A program made the position numbers and the translations under genes. Below are positions 11,545 through 22,945 of a DNA stretch of 64,000 bases, piece after piece (position 1 is the first letter of the stretch; each line of letters opens with the position of its first letter). The notes below the pieces were generated by a model. That model saw nothing but the letters and a program-made list of their open reading frames with translations, was not told the DNA's origin and made no database searches. The DNA is from Saccharina japonica (taxonomy: Eukaryota > Sar > Phaeophyceae > Laminariales > Laminariaceae), in the NCBI GenBank assembly GCA_008828725.1, contig MEHQ01000787.1, positions 1-64,000 of the forward strand. Direction: 5' to 3'.

Positions 11545-11630
11545 CCGGTCGCCCAGGTGGTCTATAACTGGTAGCCACGAAGCTTGTTGGGTCGGATGTG
11601 GAGGGTTCGATTCTCCCCATGGAGGTTTTT
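11545..11630 (+). mobile_element. SINE head fragment with tRNA-like promoter
   Basis: GCCGGTCGCCCAGGTGGTC, then GGTAGCCACGAAGCTTGTTG and the B box GGGTTCGATTC, match the head of the SINE copies at 11,003-11,363 and 12,925-13,203 in the opposite orientation. The body is missing. The B box here is closer to the canonical GGTTCGANTCC than in the other copies. Confidence 0.75.
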
Positions 11631-11670
11631 ATTCTCAAATGACACCGACTGTCGAGCGCGCATACTGTTT

Positions 11671-12668
11671 AACACGGAAGAAAGCACACACCCCTTAGAT
11701 AACACCCCCCCACACACAAGCACACCGGGTGATATATGGTTTGCTTCGTTTTTTTACCGTCACTTTATCACCGGGGGTACGTTAGATAATACACCCCCTA
11801 CGTGTGTGCGCCTGAAAACAGTGTCAAACTACTTATAACTATTACACCACCTGGTGGATGGGTATCAATCACAATTCACAATCAACCCGCACCGGTATGG
11901 ACACCAGCATGGAGGCAACTGCTGCGCCCCCTCACAGTAGGCCGAAGGAGTCTGCGGCTTCGACCCCACCTGTAGCTGTTGCCGCCGCGCCTCGGGCGAC
12001 GATCATGTCCTTTTTCTCTGGAACCAGCGCGCTTACCGGTACTGGCACAAACGTTACCACGTCTCCTACGTCCGCGGTGTGCCAAAGACCCGGCTACTGG
12101 TACCGGTATCGGTACCGGCGAAGCACCTGCAGCACTTGCGGGGCGACCCTCGGGGTTTCATCAATGAGTCCCTGTATGGTACTGGTACATGTAACCGTTT
12201 CGCGGCATCGTAGCAAGGCGGGGATGTTTGCTGTTATCCCCCGGTTTCAAGCGTTTTCCTTACCATCACCGGCAATACGTGAGAATAGAAAAGCAAACTG
12301 ATCTTTAGACCAAGCTTGCCATGCGTTAGCACACCGCCTGCTAACATACCTCCTGCATTCTGGCCGGGGTCCGTTCACACTCACTCCATACCAGTCATTG
12401 ATATACCGTTATCACACCCTCTCATTATCACACCCCCTGAATCTGGTCGGGGTCTGTTAACTCTCCTTATCAACCAATAATAATGTCGTTAGCACACCCC
12501 GTCGTTGTCACACCCTCTCGTTACCACACCCCCTAGCTGCAGGGCTCTCGTGCATGGTGTTTGTCACCGGGGATGCGTTAGATAGCCCACTCCTCCACAA
12601 CAGCACACCCGGTGATAATACTTTTGAATGCCAAAATGTTATCACCGGGGTGTGCTTTCTTCCGTGTT
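11671..12668. mobile_element. Non-autonomous TIR element, about 1.0 kb
   Basis: Both ends carry the inverted repeat AACACGGAAGAAAGCACAC, followed on each side by CACCCC-rich sequence and the motif CACCGGGTGAT. The interior has GGTACCGG-type repeats near 12,020-12,120 and many GTTATCACACCCC phrases near 12,400-12,560. There is no transposase. A frame of 147 codons at 11,858-12,301 lacks motifs. A target duplication is not obvious, so the superfamily is undetermined. Confidence 0.7.
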
Positions 12669-12674
12669 ATACGG

Positions 12675-12888
12675 TATTATAGCGTGGGTAAGCAAAGTTC
12701 GACGAGAGTTGACGAGGGAAGAAAGTGCTGAAATATTCTCGCGATAAAAATGCAAGGCAAGAACCGTAGTGGGGGAGGAGGGAGAGGAGCCTACTTTGTG
12801 ACCCCGGATCTGAGTTACGACTAGAGAGGGAGAAAGACGGAAGGGCGAAGAAAATGAATGGGATGGAAAAAAAATAATATACGTATAC
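12675..12888 (+). mobile_element. SINE, 5'-truncated, plus strand
   Basis: The 3' half of the SINE reads forward here: GCAAGAACCGTAGTGGGGGA, GACCCCGGATCTGAGTTACG, GAGAAAGACGGAAG and an A-rich tail at 12,866-12,873. Upstream of this it carries GACGAGAGTTGACGAGGGAA in place of the CGTTGGGAAGGCTGAACC of other copies. It shares that variant with the copy split around 39,850/41,744, which defines a second SINE subfamily. Confidence 0.8.
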
Positions 12889-12924
12889 GTACATTGTTAT
12901 ATTTAATATTAATAGCACAACTAA

Positions 12925-13203
12925 TAAACCAACTCAGATCCGGGGTCACAAAGTACGCTCCTCTCCCTCCTCCCCCACTACAGTCCTTGCCTTGGTTTTT
13001 ATTGCGCAGAGAGTTCAGCCTTCCCAACGCTCGTCGATCTTCATCGAATTTGGTAACTCACGCTCTCGCGCTTTCAGCTATATAGTCAAGATTTTTTTTG
13101 CGAGAAAAAGTCCCTACGAGCATGCACTCGGGGGGGCTCGAACTCACGGCCTTGACGCTAACAAGCTTCGTGGCTACCTGCTAGCCCACCGGGGCGACCG
13201 GCC
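12925..13203 (-). mobile_element. tRNA-derived SINE copy
   Basis: This copy has the same order as the 11,003-11,363 copy, from head (GGTCGCCCCGGTGGGCTAGC, B-box-like GAGTTCGAGCC) to GATCTGAGTT, but lacks the 3' tail. It lies within 40 bases of the oppositely oriented copy ending at about 12,888, so the two form an inverted pair that shares the GATCCGGGGTCAC block. Confidence 0.85.
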
Positions 13204-13434
13204 TATATATAAGATAGACACACACTTCCTGAATTCTACAGCCTCAGATTGTGTCTCCTTAATACGGGATGCACATCCTGCATGAGGACATATAAAATCC
13301 GTAAGCACGCGCGATCGAAGTATTACACTCAGCTAGCAAAGATGAGTTTCGACGAATCCTCGAGCTCACAGCTGTGTGTGTGTGTGTTTTTTTTTCTAAC
13401 ATAATACCTGGTATGTTGTTAATACTTAATAGCA

Positions 13435-13485
13435 CCACTAATGCTATACTACTACTACCACCATTACTACTACTACTACTATCAA

Positions 13486-13534
<49 letters not shown>

Positions 13535-13560
13535 GCTACTACTGCGACTACTAGTACCAT
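13435..13560. repeat. (ACT)n microsatellite
   Basis: A long ACT/CTA triplet run is present, purest at 13,485-13,540. It gives poly-Leu frames on the plus strand that should be ignored. Confidence 0.9.
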
Positions 13561-13565
13561 TACTA

Positions 13566-13965
13566 GCATGCCTCTACCGCCTCCCCACTGCGGCGTGCTG
13601 CTACCCTGTCTGTTGCTTACCATGAGAGTGGTGAAGGAAATGCGTATTTACATCCTCTATAGATCATTCAACAGCAAGTAGGCGCCCTTCTATCGTCCAC
13701 TGGCAGCCACTACCAAGGTCTTGGTTTCGATTCTTTGATCCACCACTACATACCACTACTCGCACGACAGTATTAATGCTCTCTACCAGCATGCCTCTAC
13801 CGCCTCCCCACTGCGGCGTGCTGCTACCTTGTATGGTGCGTACTATGATAAGGAAATGCGTAATGGCATCCTCAATGAATCATTCAACAGTAAGTAGGCG
13901 TCCTTATAACGCCCACTGGCAGCCACTATTAATACCGAGGTCTTGGTTTCGATTCATTGATCGGG
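13566..13965 (+). repeat. Tandem direct duplication, period about 223 bp
   Basis: GCATGCCTCTACCGCCTCCC begins at 13,566 and again at 13,789. Both copies continue through GCGGCGTGCTGCTACC, GGAAATGCGTA, CATTCAACAG, CACTGGCAGCCACTA and GGTCTTGGTTTCGATTC. The first unit directly follows the ACT microsatellite. Confidence 0.8.
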
Positions 13966-14009
13966 CGGCGTCAGCCGCAAAACCCTTTTACCACCACCGC
14001 TTACGGAAC

Positions 14010-14545
14010 ACGGCATAGCTCCAGTTCTAATGCTCAGACCTGCCTGACCAACGTATAGCGTGTTCGTTATAGTCTCTGGGAGGTGTTAGGGCTCGTGGAC
14101 CTGCAAGGGACTGCAGGAATTGCTGTGTTTGCATCACGAAACGAAAAAGCTCAGCAGCAAGAATTCTGATCGTTTCGGAGCTACTGTTTGGTATCTACAC
14201 TCTGCTGTGGCCACGTAGGACGTTAAGGACAGTCAACATAGAGGCCCAGGCAGGTTCATCTGCTAGTGCTCGGCGTCCTCGTCAAATGTTCGAGTTGAAA
14301 TATTATCAGCAGCCAAAGAAACTGCCGTTTATCAAATTATTCTTCGGGTATCGAGGGTTCGGCGAGCTGTCTTACAGTAAGAGGCACTGTTCGTGATGGA
14401 AAAGGCGTCGGATGGATACGACTCCTGATACATATATGTGCGCAATGACCTACGCGCTCTGACACTGCTCATTTGGGGTTGGTCTGGTCATTAAAACTGG
14501 AGAAATTATGTTTTTGCGGTCCTCATACGAAGTATAAGTTTTGCC
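14010..14545 (+). repeat. Dispersed repeat family A, 5'-truncated copy
   Basis: It matches 50,700-51,260 in the same orientation: CGGCATAGCTCCAGTTCTAATG, GGTATCTACACTCTGCTGTG, GTGCTCGGCGTCCTCGTC, AAGAGGCACTGTTCGTGATG and a weaker tail past 14,425. The TTAAGGGGCCCC head is absent. An 85-codon minus frame (14,450-14,707) overlaps the tail and has protein-like composition but no known motif. Confidence 0.75.
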
Positions 14546-15394
14546 TGAAAGGGACACGTGGAAAAGCGCCAAGCCAACCAAGTATGAATCGGCGCGATAG
14601 CCCCTGAATTTGTGTTTACCATCGTAATAACCTTTCTTAACTTTGTTATGGGGATCGTATGCACACCATATCTCTTTATGGACGACGAATTTGACGATGG
14701 TGAGCATGTCGATCGTTATTTATTTCCTCAAGAAAAATGATCCCCAATTTAGAGCAAAATCAGCAAAACAGAGAGAGGCTGTTTATACCTGATAGAAACA
14801 CATGCTAGGGCGAGAAAATGCAGTAAGACAACCATGACATTTGTTAAGGGAAATGCAATATTGAAGTAAGACATTCAAGACACAAAAAGGCACTCAAGAC
14901 AAATGTCTTAAAGCGTGTATTACTCCAAACAAATTTATCTGAGGCAGGCGTTACGGCGCATGTCTTAACCCGTGCTTGGCGTGTCTTAGTCACTAGGGCT
15001 TAAGGTATACCCACCCTAAGCAAACTCCGGCGCTGGTTTCGATCTGGTGACATTGCAGGTCTCCGAAACATTAACGGGTTTATGGACGTTCTTGATAAAA
15101 TGTTTGATTGTGGGAGAAAACGAAATTCCCTTTTTGTTTTCAGTTTTCGATGACGATATTACATGTAAAAATCGAACCATGTAAAAACCCAACCACTGAG
15201 AGATGATTTACGGTTTAGGAGGAAAACACAACATATTTATACAAGGAAGAGTAGGAAAAACGGACGGGGGAGTTGATAATCGAGCAGCTGCACTGCAGGC
15301 AGGCCGCTTGAGCTGTTCCACCAGTTACGAGCGAACCAGGAGCAATGCCACCTAATAAGGAAAGTGTCTTATTTTCTGAGCTCCTCACATCAGA
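14546..15394. other. No gene recognised
   Basis: About 75 bases near 15,108-15,185 resemble 2935-3010. Nothing else was identified. Confidence 0.35.
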
Positions 15395-15853
15395 ACCTCA
15401 TTTTTTATTTTTTTTCTCATCCCATTTAATATTTTCGCACTTCCGTCTTTCTCCCTCCCTAGCCGTAACTCAGATCCGGGGTCACAAAGTAGGCTCCTCT
15501 CCCTCCTCCCCCACTACGGTTCTTGCCTTGGTTTTTATCGCGCAGAGGGTTCGGCCTAGCCGTAACTCAGATCCGGGGTCACAAAGTAGGCTCCTCTCCC
15601 TCCTCCCCCACTACGGTTCTTGCCTTGGTTATTATCGCGCAGAGGGTTCGGCCTTCCCAACGCTCGTCGGTTTTCATCGGATTTTTCCAACTCACGCTCT
15701 CGCGCTTTCCGCTACGTAGTCAAGATCCTTTCTTTTGTTTTTTTTTGCGAGAAAAAGTCCATACGAGCATGCACTCGGGGGAGCTCGAACTCGCGACCTC
15801 GACTTCCACAGGATTCGTGGTTACCTGCTAGCCTACCGGGGCGACCGGCTTCA
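15395..15853 (-). mobile_element. SINE with internally duplicated body (dimeric copy)
   Basis: On the minus strand a full SINE (head at about 15,850, B-box-like GAGTTCGAGC at about 15,785) runs to GATCTGAGTTACGGCTA at 15,559. The last 90 or so bases of the body are then repeated (15,465-15,555), followed by the GGGAGAAAGACGGAAGTGCG tail and A-rich end near 15,400. Several 100-codon frames on the plus strand are SINE shadows. Confidence 0.85.
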
Positions 15854-17142
15854 ACATATCGCACCAGAATCATGCCTCATAAGAAGTATGGTTTAGTCCG
15901 AAAAAGAAAAGAAGTAAACATACCGTACAAACCGGCGTTAGCTTACTCGAGGAGCTCAATAGGTCAAAAGGTATCGAGCCAAAGCGTACAATCCCCAAAG
16001 TGGGATGGGTGTAAGACTGACAAGGATCGTTCCCAAGGCCATTCACAGACACCATGGCCAATCGTGAAAAGTGCCGTGGGTTTTCGGGGCTCTTTTTGTC
16101 GAGCCCACAAAGATGACACACCGGCGTACTCGAGCTACTCGACTCGCTAAGCAGCGCTGAAAAGCAACATTTCTAAATATTTTCGCTTTGGGAGTTGTCA
16201 CGCGAAGAGTCCTCAACCCGAGGTAAGGACGTCTGCCGTCTAGCCAGTCCAGCTCCTGTAAATAGTATTAACGTCAACTGTCAGTGTATTTTCGCCCCCC
16301 CTCCCCCCCCCGGGAGGAAATAAGCGTTTCCCCGCAATAAACATGCTCTATGTTTGAATCACATTGCCAGGGTGTGATAAGGTCACCATGTCAAGGGTTT
16401 TGACGTTGGCAGGGGGCGGTAGGGTTGCCCTGGGGAGGTGAAACATGTTTTACAGAAAATATAGACAGGGTATGAACTCAAGTATGTACAAGATATCCAC
16501 CGCTGCCAGTCCATCACCCAAGGTACTAAAGTGGCCACATGCAGAGTGTACGCTATCTTCGGATAGATGTATGATAACTCTGAAGTATAGAGCATTAGGT
16601 TTATCTCTAATCTGTTGGAGATGGCGTACTACGAGGTCGTGCTCCATTTTAATAACCTTCCTGGTGCCCGTGTGTGGGGTGTCGAGCTATATTCCGTTAC
16701 CGTGCCCTGACGTACTGGCACTACCGGCCTACTGGGCATGTCGGCAGCATAGTGTACTTCAGTTTTGGGGTGTGACGTTAAACAAACATGTCGGTCTAAA
16801 ACATTCCGGCCAAAAGCCTCAACAATCCCTCTCTCCGGAGAGCAGAAAGGGTTGCTCGCGCGATAGTAAATTGGACCAACGGTTTTCGTGGAGGCAGGGC
16901 AATACTCTTACTAGACTTTATCCTGGAGCCCTGAGGTCTGGCGGCCCGCGGGTACCATCAACTTCACTCTGCTGCTCATATCCATCCACCCTCAAGATCA
17001 ATGCACCGTTCAACCCCCACTCCCCGTCGTATTTGGCGCGTATACTACAAGAAGTATGTTATCCCGTTTGGAGGAGAAATTCCCACTACAGTAGAATAAT
17101 GGTATTGAACGCCAATGTTGACATGGGCTGGAAATAGTTTTA
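15854..17142. other. Degenerate sequence upstream of a reverse transcriptase remnant
   Basis: A 230-codon plus frame (16,445-17,137) is the longest open frame but has no recognisable motif of its own. Since a FADD-type RT fragment follows directly at 17,143, it may be the frameshifted remains of the same LINE. A C-rich run at 16,294-16,313 lies near its left side. This assignment is inference. Confidence 0.25.
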
Positions 17143-17256
17143 GATCATCGCGTTGTCGGCACCAACTACAAAATAGACCTCGTAAGATTTGCCGACGACC
17201 TCTTGTTCCACACCCACCAGTTAGGACTTCATTCAGAGCGAGAAATAAAATAAATT
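17143..17256 (+). pseudogene. LINE reverse transcriptase fragment with FADD motif
   Basis: Between two stops the frame reads IVLDHRVVGTNYKIDLVRFA and DDLLFHTHQL, ending at TAA. The block [V/I]-R-F-A-D-D-L-L matches RT motif C of non-LTR retrotransposons, where the two aspartates bind the catalytic metal. Stops on both sides and the absence of the other RT motifs in frame show it is a dead remnant. Confidence 0.45.
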
Positions 17257-17378
17257 ATATATTTTCTGTCGTACTCCTGCATCTATCGAACGATAATCGT
17301 TGACACCTTGCCGTGACCCCAACTACAGTTCTCCGTCTCCCCTCCCTCTGTGCCTGATTCCCCAGCTCGGGAGTTGCT

Positions 17379-17900
17379 GTGGCGACACCCGCGCGATCAA
17401 GGACACCGGCGCTACCAACGCTTGTTAGGGAGTACCAATCTATCGAGAGGCCGGCTGTGGACCCTGCGCAGTCATTTCGACTTGTCCATATTAAGGATAG
17501 GGGGGCATGCACCGATGCGGAGGCGTCCGATAGGAACAACATGTTGGCGTTGTCACCTGCGATGTACAGTCTCATCAATGGGGGTGGATTTCGCAATGGT
17601 GTACATGTTGGTCGTCCACCAAAAGTGTACATCAGACTGGTCTCTATATCGCCCACAGCAACATCCTGTCGCTACGGGGCGAACCGGAGCGTCTCAAAAC
17701 GGTACCGTGTTCGCATTGCCGTCGAGTGTAGCGACATCGATATTTTCCATGCGGTAAGGCGGCTATGTAGGCTGGATGCTACCATCGAAACTTTACGTCT
17801 TATTGTACCTGTCTATGTGGTTAATCGCTCGGCATTTGAAAGATACATTAACTGGAGGTTCGAACACTCGCCGAAAGCCAGGCTTAGTAGTATATAGTGG
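17379..17900 (+). CDS. Unrecognised ORF, 172 codons
   Basis: The open frame runs to a TAG at about 17,895-17,897 and has even composition without low-complexity runs (segments such as VHVGRPPKVYIRLVSISP and YVVNRSAFERYINWRFEHSP). A second frame continues coding-like to 18,057. No family is recognised. It lies just past an RT fragment, so it could be LINE-derived. A competing frame of 135 codons on the same strand lowers confidence. Confidence 0.2.
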
Positions 17901-20900
17901 CATGAAGCCGAATGCCAATTTCACGACGGACGATTATTTCGAATATACTGACCTTGTTGGTGCTGCTGACTTGGAATCATTGCGCCCGGTTTGCAGTGAT
18001 GGGTGTCCCGCGACGGGTGCAACGCATGAGCGCAAGCTGAAAGAGTTGTTTCTGTGAATGTAGGCCGCGAAATCTCAGCAGATGGTTGCAAACGTTGCTA
18101 CTTGAGCTAGCTACGGTATCTCAATGGGGTGGCAGCAGCAACAGTGTTGGTGCACGGTTTACGGAGACGACGTATTGGTTTGCTTTAGCTTTGACGCTTT
18201 GCGCAGCACTTCGTTGTGCGAATGCGGTGAGGGAAGAGAAGAGTGATTGGGGTGAGGGCTTCGGCGTCATCAGTTCAAACGTTCAGAGAACGTATCCCTC
18301 CAGAAACCTCCGACCTCTAGACGCATAACGATAGGAATGCAGGCGACCCCCGTCTAGGCGTAGAGGACACGTGCTGTCCCCACCCCGTAACCAGAGGCGT
18401 CTTGCCCTTACCGTTTATCACGGGCTATGTTAATATGTCTGTTTTTCCCGCACCGTAAAAGCCTCCCTTGTTAGAGATAGGTTTTTACCAACCCATCTAC
18501 GCAATCTGTTTAGTAGCAACAGGCTGCATTGAAAGGATTGTTAGTTGCCAGATGATTTGGTGATTGGTGATGCAAGGCAAAAGGATTCAGGGCAGCACGA
18601 AGAAAGCAGTTATCTAGGAAGAGGAAGAAAGTCTGGGACCCCTTTTGCTTGTCCAAGAGGACTGAACGGCCGGACGGAACGGGCACAAATAACATATCGT
18701 TTAGCGTGCATGGACACTACTGAAGATGGACGCGGACGCCAATTGCGGACAAACGCGCATTTCATGTGATAAAGGGTACCACCGTGTTCGCACTGATTCG
18801 GCTGGCGAGGCCCAGGATTGTGCATGGACCTATATAGCAAAAATAGCGTTTTGCACAGAAACGGAACGAACCACTAGAAACAGTATCGTTCCGTTATTAT
18901 CGTTCCCTGAAAGTGCCTACGGCGACATTTCTGTTAGGGTCAAACGCCGATGTTGAGTGGGGGGAAACGGAACGTGTTCCCTATCCACCAGTTCAAATCG
19001 CACCCATCCAAATACTTGAGCCTTGCCTTTTTTTATTATTCAACTTTGGCATGGGAGGACGAATGTGTATTGACGTACTGCTGGTGTCTTAGCCAAGGGT
19101 GTGTGTGTTGGGGGCGCTGTGATGTCCAAGACCTACCCGAGTGGCAGTGGGGTCTTGTGGCATGGCTCTGCGGTTCTACCTTGAGGGATGCGAATGTATC
19201 GATGCTGGCCTTCATGTGTCTTCTCTACTTTCGAATCGCCCCCCCGTTAGCTATGCACAGCCCAAGGGATACAATGGGTAGGCGCATTATGTCACTGATT
19301 ATTCAAACGAAGGCTGAACAATAGGTCGTAGCACCGTGGTTTCGGTCAGGTCAACAGGCCGGCGTGGTTCGAGCGGATTCCGGTATCACTGCAAATTTCA
19401 TTTATTGACATGGAGAGGAATCATCGCGTTTTGACCTATCTATGGTATACGCATTTCTCTGGGCATATAAAAGCTCGTACTACAGTAGTTGAGGCATGCC
19501 CGATTGCACTCGATGGTAATCATCATCACATGAAGGCCTTGTAGGTTGCGGCTTTCTGCCCGGTTCATGAGCGGTCGAGTTTTTTTTTATAACCGCTGAC
19601 GCTTGGTGAGCCGCTCACCTCGAACATCTGGCTCTGTGTGTTTTGATATGTTGCATCGCTGGGGTTTAAAAGGTGTTCGCGTGATACAGCAGGAAATATA
19701 CTAATGCGAGGACATCACAACAGACGGCCATCGGCAAGGGGGTGAGGCCGACGTCCACCGAGCACGCATGGCATGTGTGACCTTTGCCCAGGTGAAAATC
19801 GCCCCGTTAAAGTTGTTTAACCTTTCTTCTTCGATTTGCATGTTTGGTATGGCGGGAAGAGCCACCGCTCATTCCGGTAGTAATAGTGCAGAGATGCCGA
19901 GCCTTGTTACGTATAGAACGAACCCCCTCGATTTGAAGGCATACGTCGACCCTGGGCACGACGATATGACGGGGTTGTGGCGTAGCCTCGCGCTCCTGTC
20001 ATTTGGACACTATTCTTGTATTGCTATTGACGTCTCACGTATTACTCGCGTCGAATGTTGCCGTCACGTTTGAAGTTTTCTACATCGTTTGAGATGTGGA
20101 ACAGCATACATTCGTGAAGCTTGTGCATCATTTTAATGCCCGGGGTGTCCGGTAAAGCAAGGAAAGCGGGCGTTCACCCCAGAGATTGCCAAATATATAT
20201 TTCTCATATCCCCCTGTAAAAATCGCCTTGATCCAGTTTGTATTACGTTTCCAGTTCCGTTTCTGTTCTGGGCATGAGATAAACCATGCGTAGTCTTGTG
20301 CAACGGGGGCATAGGTATACGGTGCGTATACGTTGAGACTCTCGTCGGGATGGAGGCACACCTACATGTTGCGAGTACCAGTTCGCGAGTACCTTGTAGA
20401 GGGGCTTTCAGCTTTTATTTAGGTGAGGGGCGATTACTTCACATCTTGAAGCAGCTGAGTTTAGTTGTATTACTTGCCTCGCGTGATTGCCCCTCGCGAG
20501 TAAACACCCGCGTCGCTCGAGGAGTGACATACCACGAGATGGTACGAAACCGTTTTCGGCAGAAAAACGACTCAGTGGTTCACAGCGTGGAGTGGTTTTG
20601 ATAACGGAAGAGGCCGACATTTCCCGAGCAGAGATTGCAAGTAGGTGTTCCGTACCGCCGTTTGGGAATCTCTTCCATCGAAGCTGCTTACCTCTCATTT
20701 CCAGTGTCCGTTAATAATCCATACCGGCTACATTGTATACTTCGAATTACAGTAGTAAACTATGTTTTGGTGGGGGGTATGCTTAACAATATAACATCCA
20801 TGAAGCATGGGGCAACGGTCCAATTTCCGGCGGCGTGAACATAGGCGAGTAAGCATCAATAGCCAAAGTGTATCCCTCCTAGCAATTTAAATACCGGTGA

Positions 20901-22324
20901 CAGCAGCGTCTATTTTCAGCAACGACTACAGTACTCCCTAATGTTGCAGTAAGTATTCCGAACATGTCAATACCTGAAAAACGTATCTTCCGCTTATTTG
21001 CATTATCGAGTGCTTGCGTTTACCCAGCAGGTACATGTTAAGGCAGTATCGCGTGGAACAGGTATCGACATGCCCCAGCATGAAACTCAGGGGCCAATGG
21101 GAGTGGGTATTTGGCAGGCGTGCTGCAAAATCCCGTGAACGTTTAGGACAGTTCGTATTCGCTCTCACTCGTTCCACGACACGCGAGTGTCATATACAAT
21201 GGGGAGGCAACGTCCAAAACAAACGCCGGTTGATTGGGGAATGTCTTGTAAATACCCGCCCATCTGGGCCAATCCCCCTCGATGTTTAGATGTACGCGCT
21301 CATCTCACGCGTGTGCGGGGTAAGGTGGGTCGACTCTTGTTTGAGGAAATGGGAACCGTATGGGGTAGCGCAGCACTATTAAAAGATCGGGTCGGCCATT
21401 TCCACGAGGGTCCACACGTCAAAAGGAATAGTGGCAGCCCAACGTGACAGAGAGCGAGCAGCACTGCCTCCCGGATTTCGAGTCAGCTTTCTCCATGTGC
21501 ACGCCAAAGTACGCCAAACGTATATCTGTCACATGGTAGGAGATTTGGGTCAAACAACGCAGGGACCCGTAGGTGGTTAATGACGAAGTTGAAGGAGCAC
21601 AAGGAAGTTTGGGATAGGGTCACTGACCGGGGTGTGAGGCCTTTTCCGGCCCAACACCTACACTGAATGCTAGCCGACAACAATAAAAATATCAGTGCTG
21701 TAGTATCAATATACAGCTGCAAACATTGTTTGCCGTATAGATGATGTTCGTTGAGAACTCCAGCCCCGACGCAGGGGGACCTCGCCCTGGATTAAACCAC
21801 CCCCGTGCTGAGTGCGTGCTCAGCTCGGTGGTGGCGATACCGGCCACAAATGACAACAAACGCAGATTCCACTGGTGTAGACTCCGTACATGTGTTAGCC
21901 GGGCCGGCGGGATGGTCAGAAAGCTCCGTCAAAAGCCTCGATGCTTTCGCTCTTCAAGATGCGTTGATATATACTGCTCTCATGTGCACACCTCCAACAA
22001 GTTGCGTATAAGTGAACTATTGGAACCACGTCTCTAACATGCGTTGCTCCGCGCAGAGGACGTATCACTGGGAGTTTTCAATATTTTCACGGCAACAGGC
22101 CGGACTGCTTACTTAGAGGCACGGGCGACACAGTACATGGCGCACAAGAGACACCAGAGTCGCACAGCGAAGTAAAATATGATCAGAAAGCGGAGAGCAA
22201 GGATGATCACGTAGATGGAAGGGGTGCACGAGGGAATTCGCCCCACTTGTGGAGGTGCTCATGGCGCACGGCAAATAACAGATATTCGCAAATGTAACAA
22301 ACGTGACCAAGGAGGGACGGTGAT
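17901..22324. other. Repeat-poor region without a recognised gene
   Basis: In contrast to the rest of the window, this 4.4 kb has almost no microsatellites, tandem repeats, homopolymers or SINE pieces. Open frames reach 100-125 codons (for example 18,950-19,324 and 19,768-20,073, plus) on both strands, about what chance would give, and none carries a motif I know. It may be an old, decayed insertion or intergenic sequence. Confidence 0.3.
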
Positions 22325-22689
22325 ACCCTGCCTTTCTGCGTATTTCCTCATTGCAGCGCGCGGTCCATTCGTGTGGGCATTGCACTCAACAGGTGTGTAG
22401 CCGTTTATACGCGTGCGGAGAAAATGGTTGGTTGGGTCACCAAGCAATATATAGCTTACCCCCCAACACTCCATCTTCGACATGAATTGTATTGTGTTGT
22501 TGATGCTACAGAGTTGCACAACTTGCACACGCAATCATGCCTTCACCTTCAGCACACACAGAACCCCACCCCCTGAATCATCCGCACAAGAGGTATTCTC
22601 GTATATTAGTGTGTACCTGGTCTATGGTAAGGCACCCACGAGGCATGAGAGTATACCCATTGCTGTCTCTGGAATTGACCCAGTCATAA

Positions 22690-22945
22690 TACAATTAATT
22701 CGACGCTGTCATCGATAATTCAAGTCCGCCTCACAAGCGTGTTTTTGTAGAATGCAGCTCGCCCTCCATGTGATTCGCCCAACACCTCACGGCGCTCCGT
22801 CATTTTATGCAAGTAATGTCCGCTTGGTCGGTTAAACCCTGACGTGCCCCGTCCCGGCATTGTAGAGATGCGAGGGTCTACGGTCATAAACTGCCCACTA
22901 TGCACGACATGGGTACACCCCCTCCCCATGGGCCTGGTGCCCACC
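22690..22945 (-). repeat. Repeat unit shared with two tandem copies in the right arm
   Basis: The reverse complement contains GACCCTCGCATCTCTACAATG, GCCGTGAGGTGTTGGGCGA and GAGGCGGACTTG. It matches right-arm units at about 60,152-60,360 and 60,735-60,950. The left arm has one unit and the right has two. Confidence 0.7.

Noticed and set aside
11545..11630. Functional tRNA gene
   Set aside because: The A and B boxes are tRNA-like, but the same head recurs attached to SINE bodies, and I could not pair an acceptor stem.
13374..13625. Poly-Leu membrane segment
   Set aside because: It is encoded by an ACT/CTA microsatellite.
15345..16150. Overlapping ORFs of 100-176 codons
   Set aside because: They run through SINE sequence and repeat the same peptide where the SINE body is duplicated.
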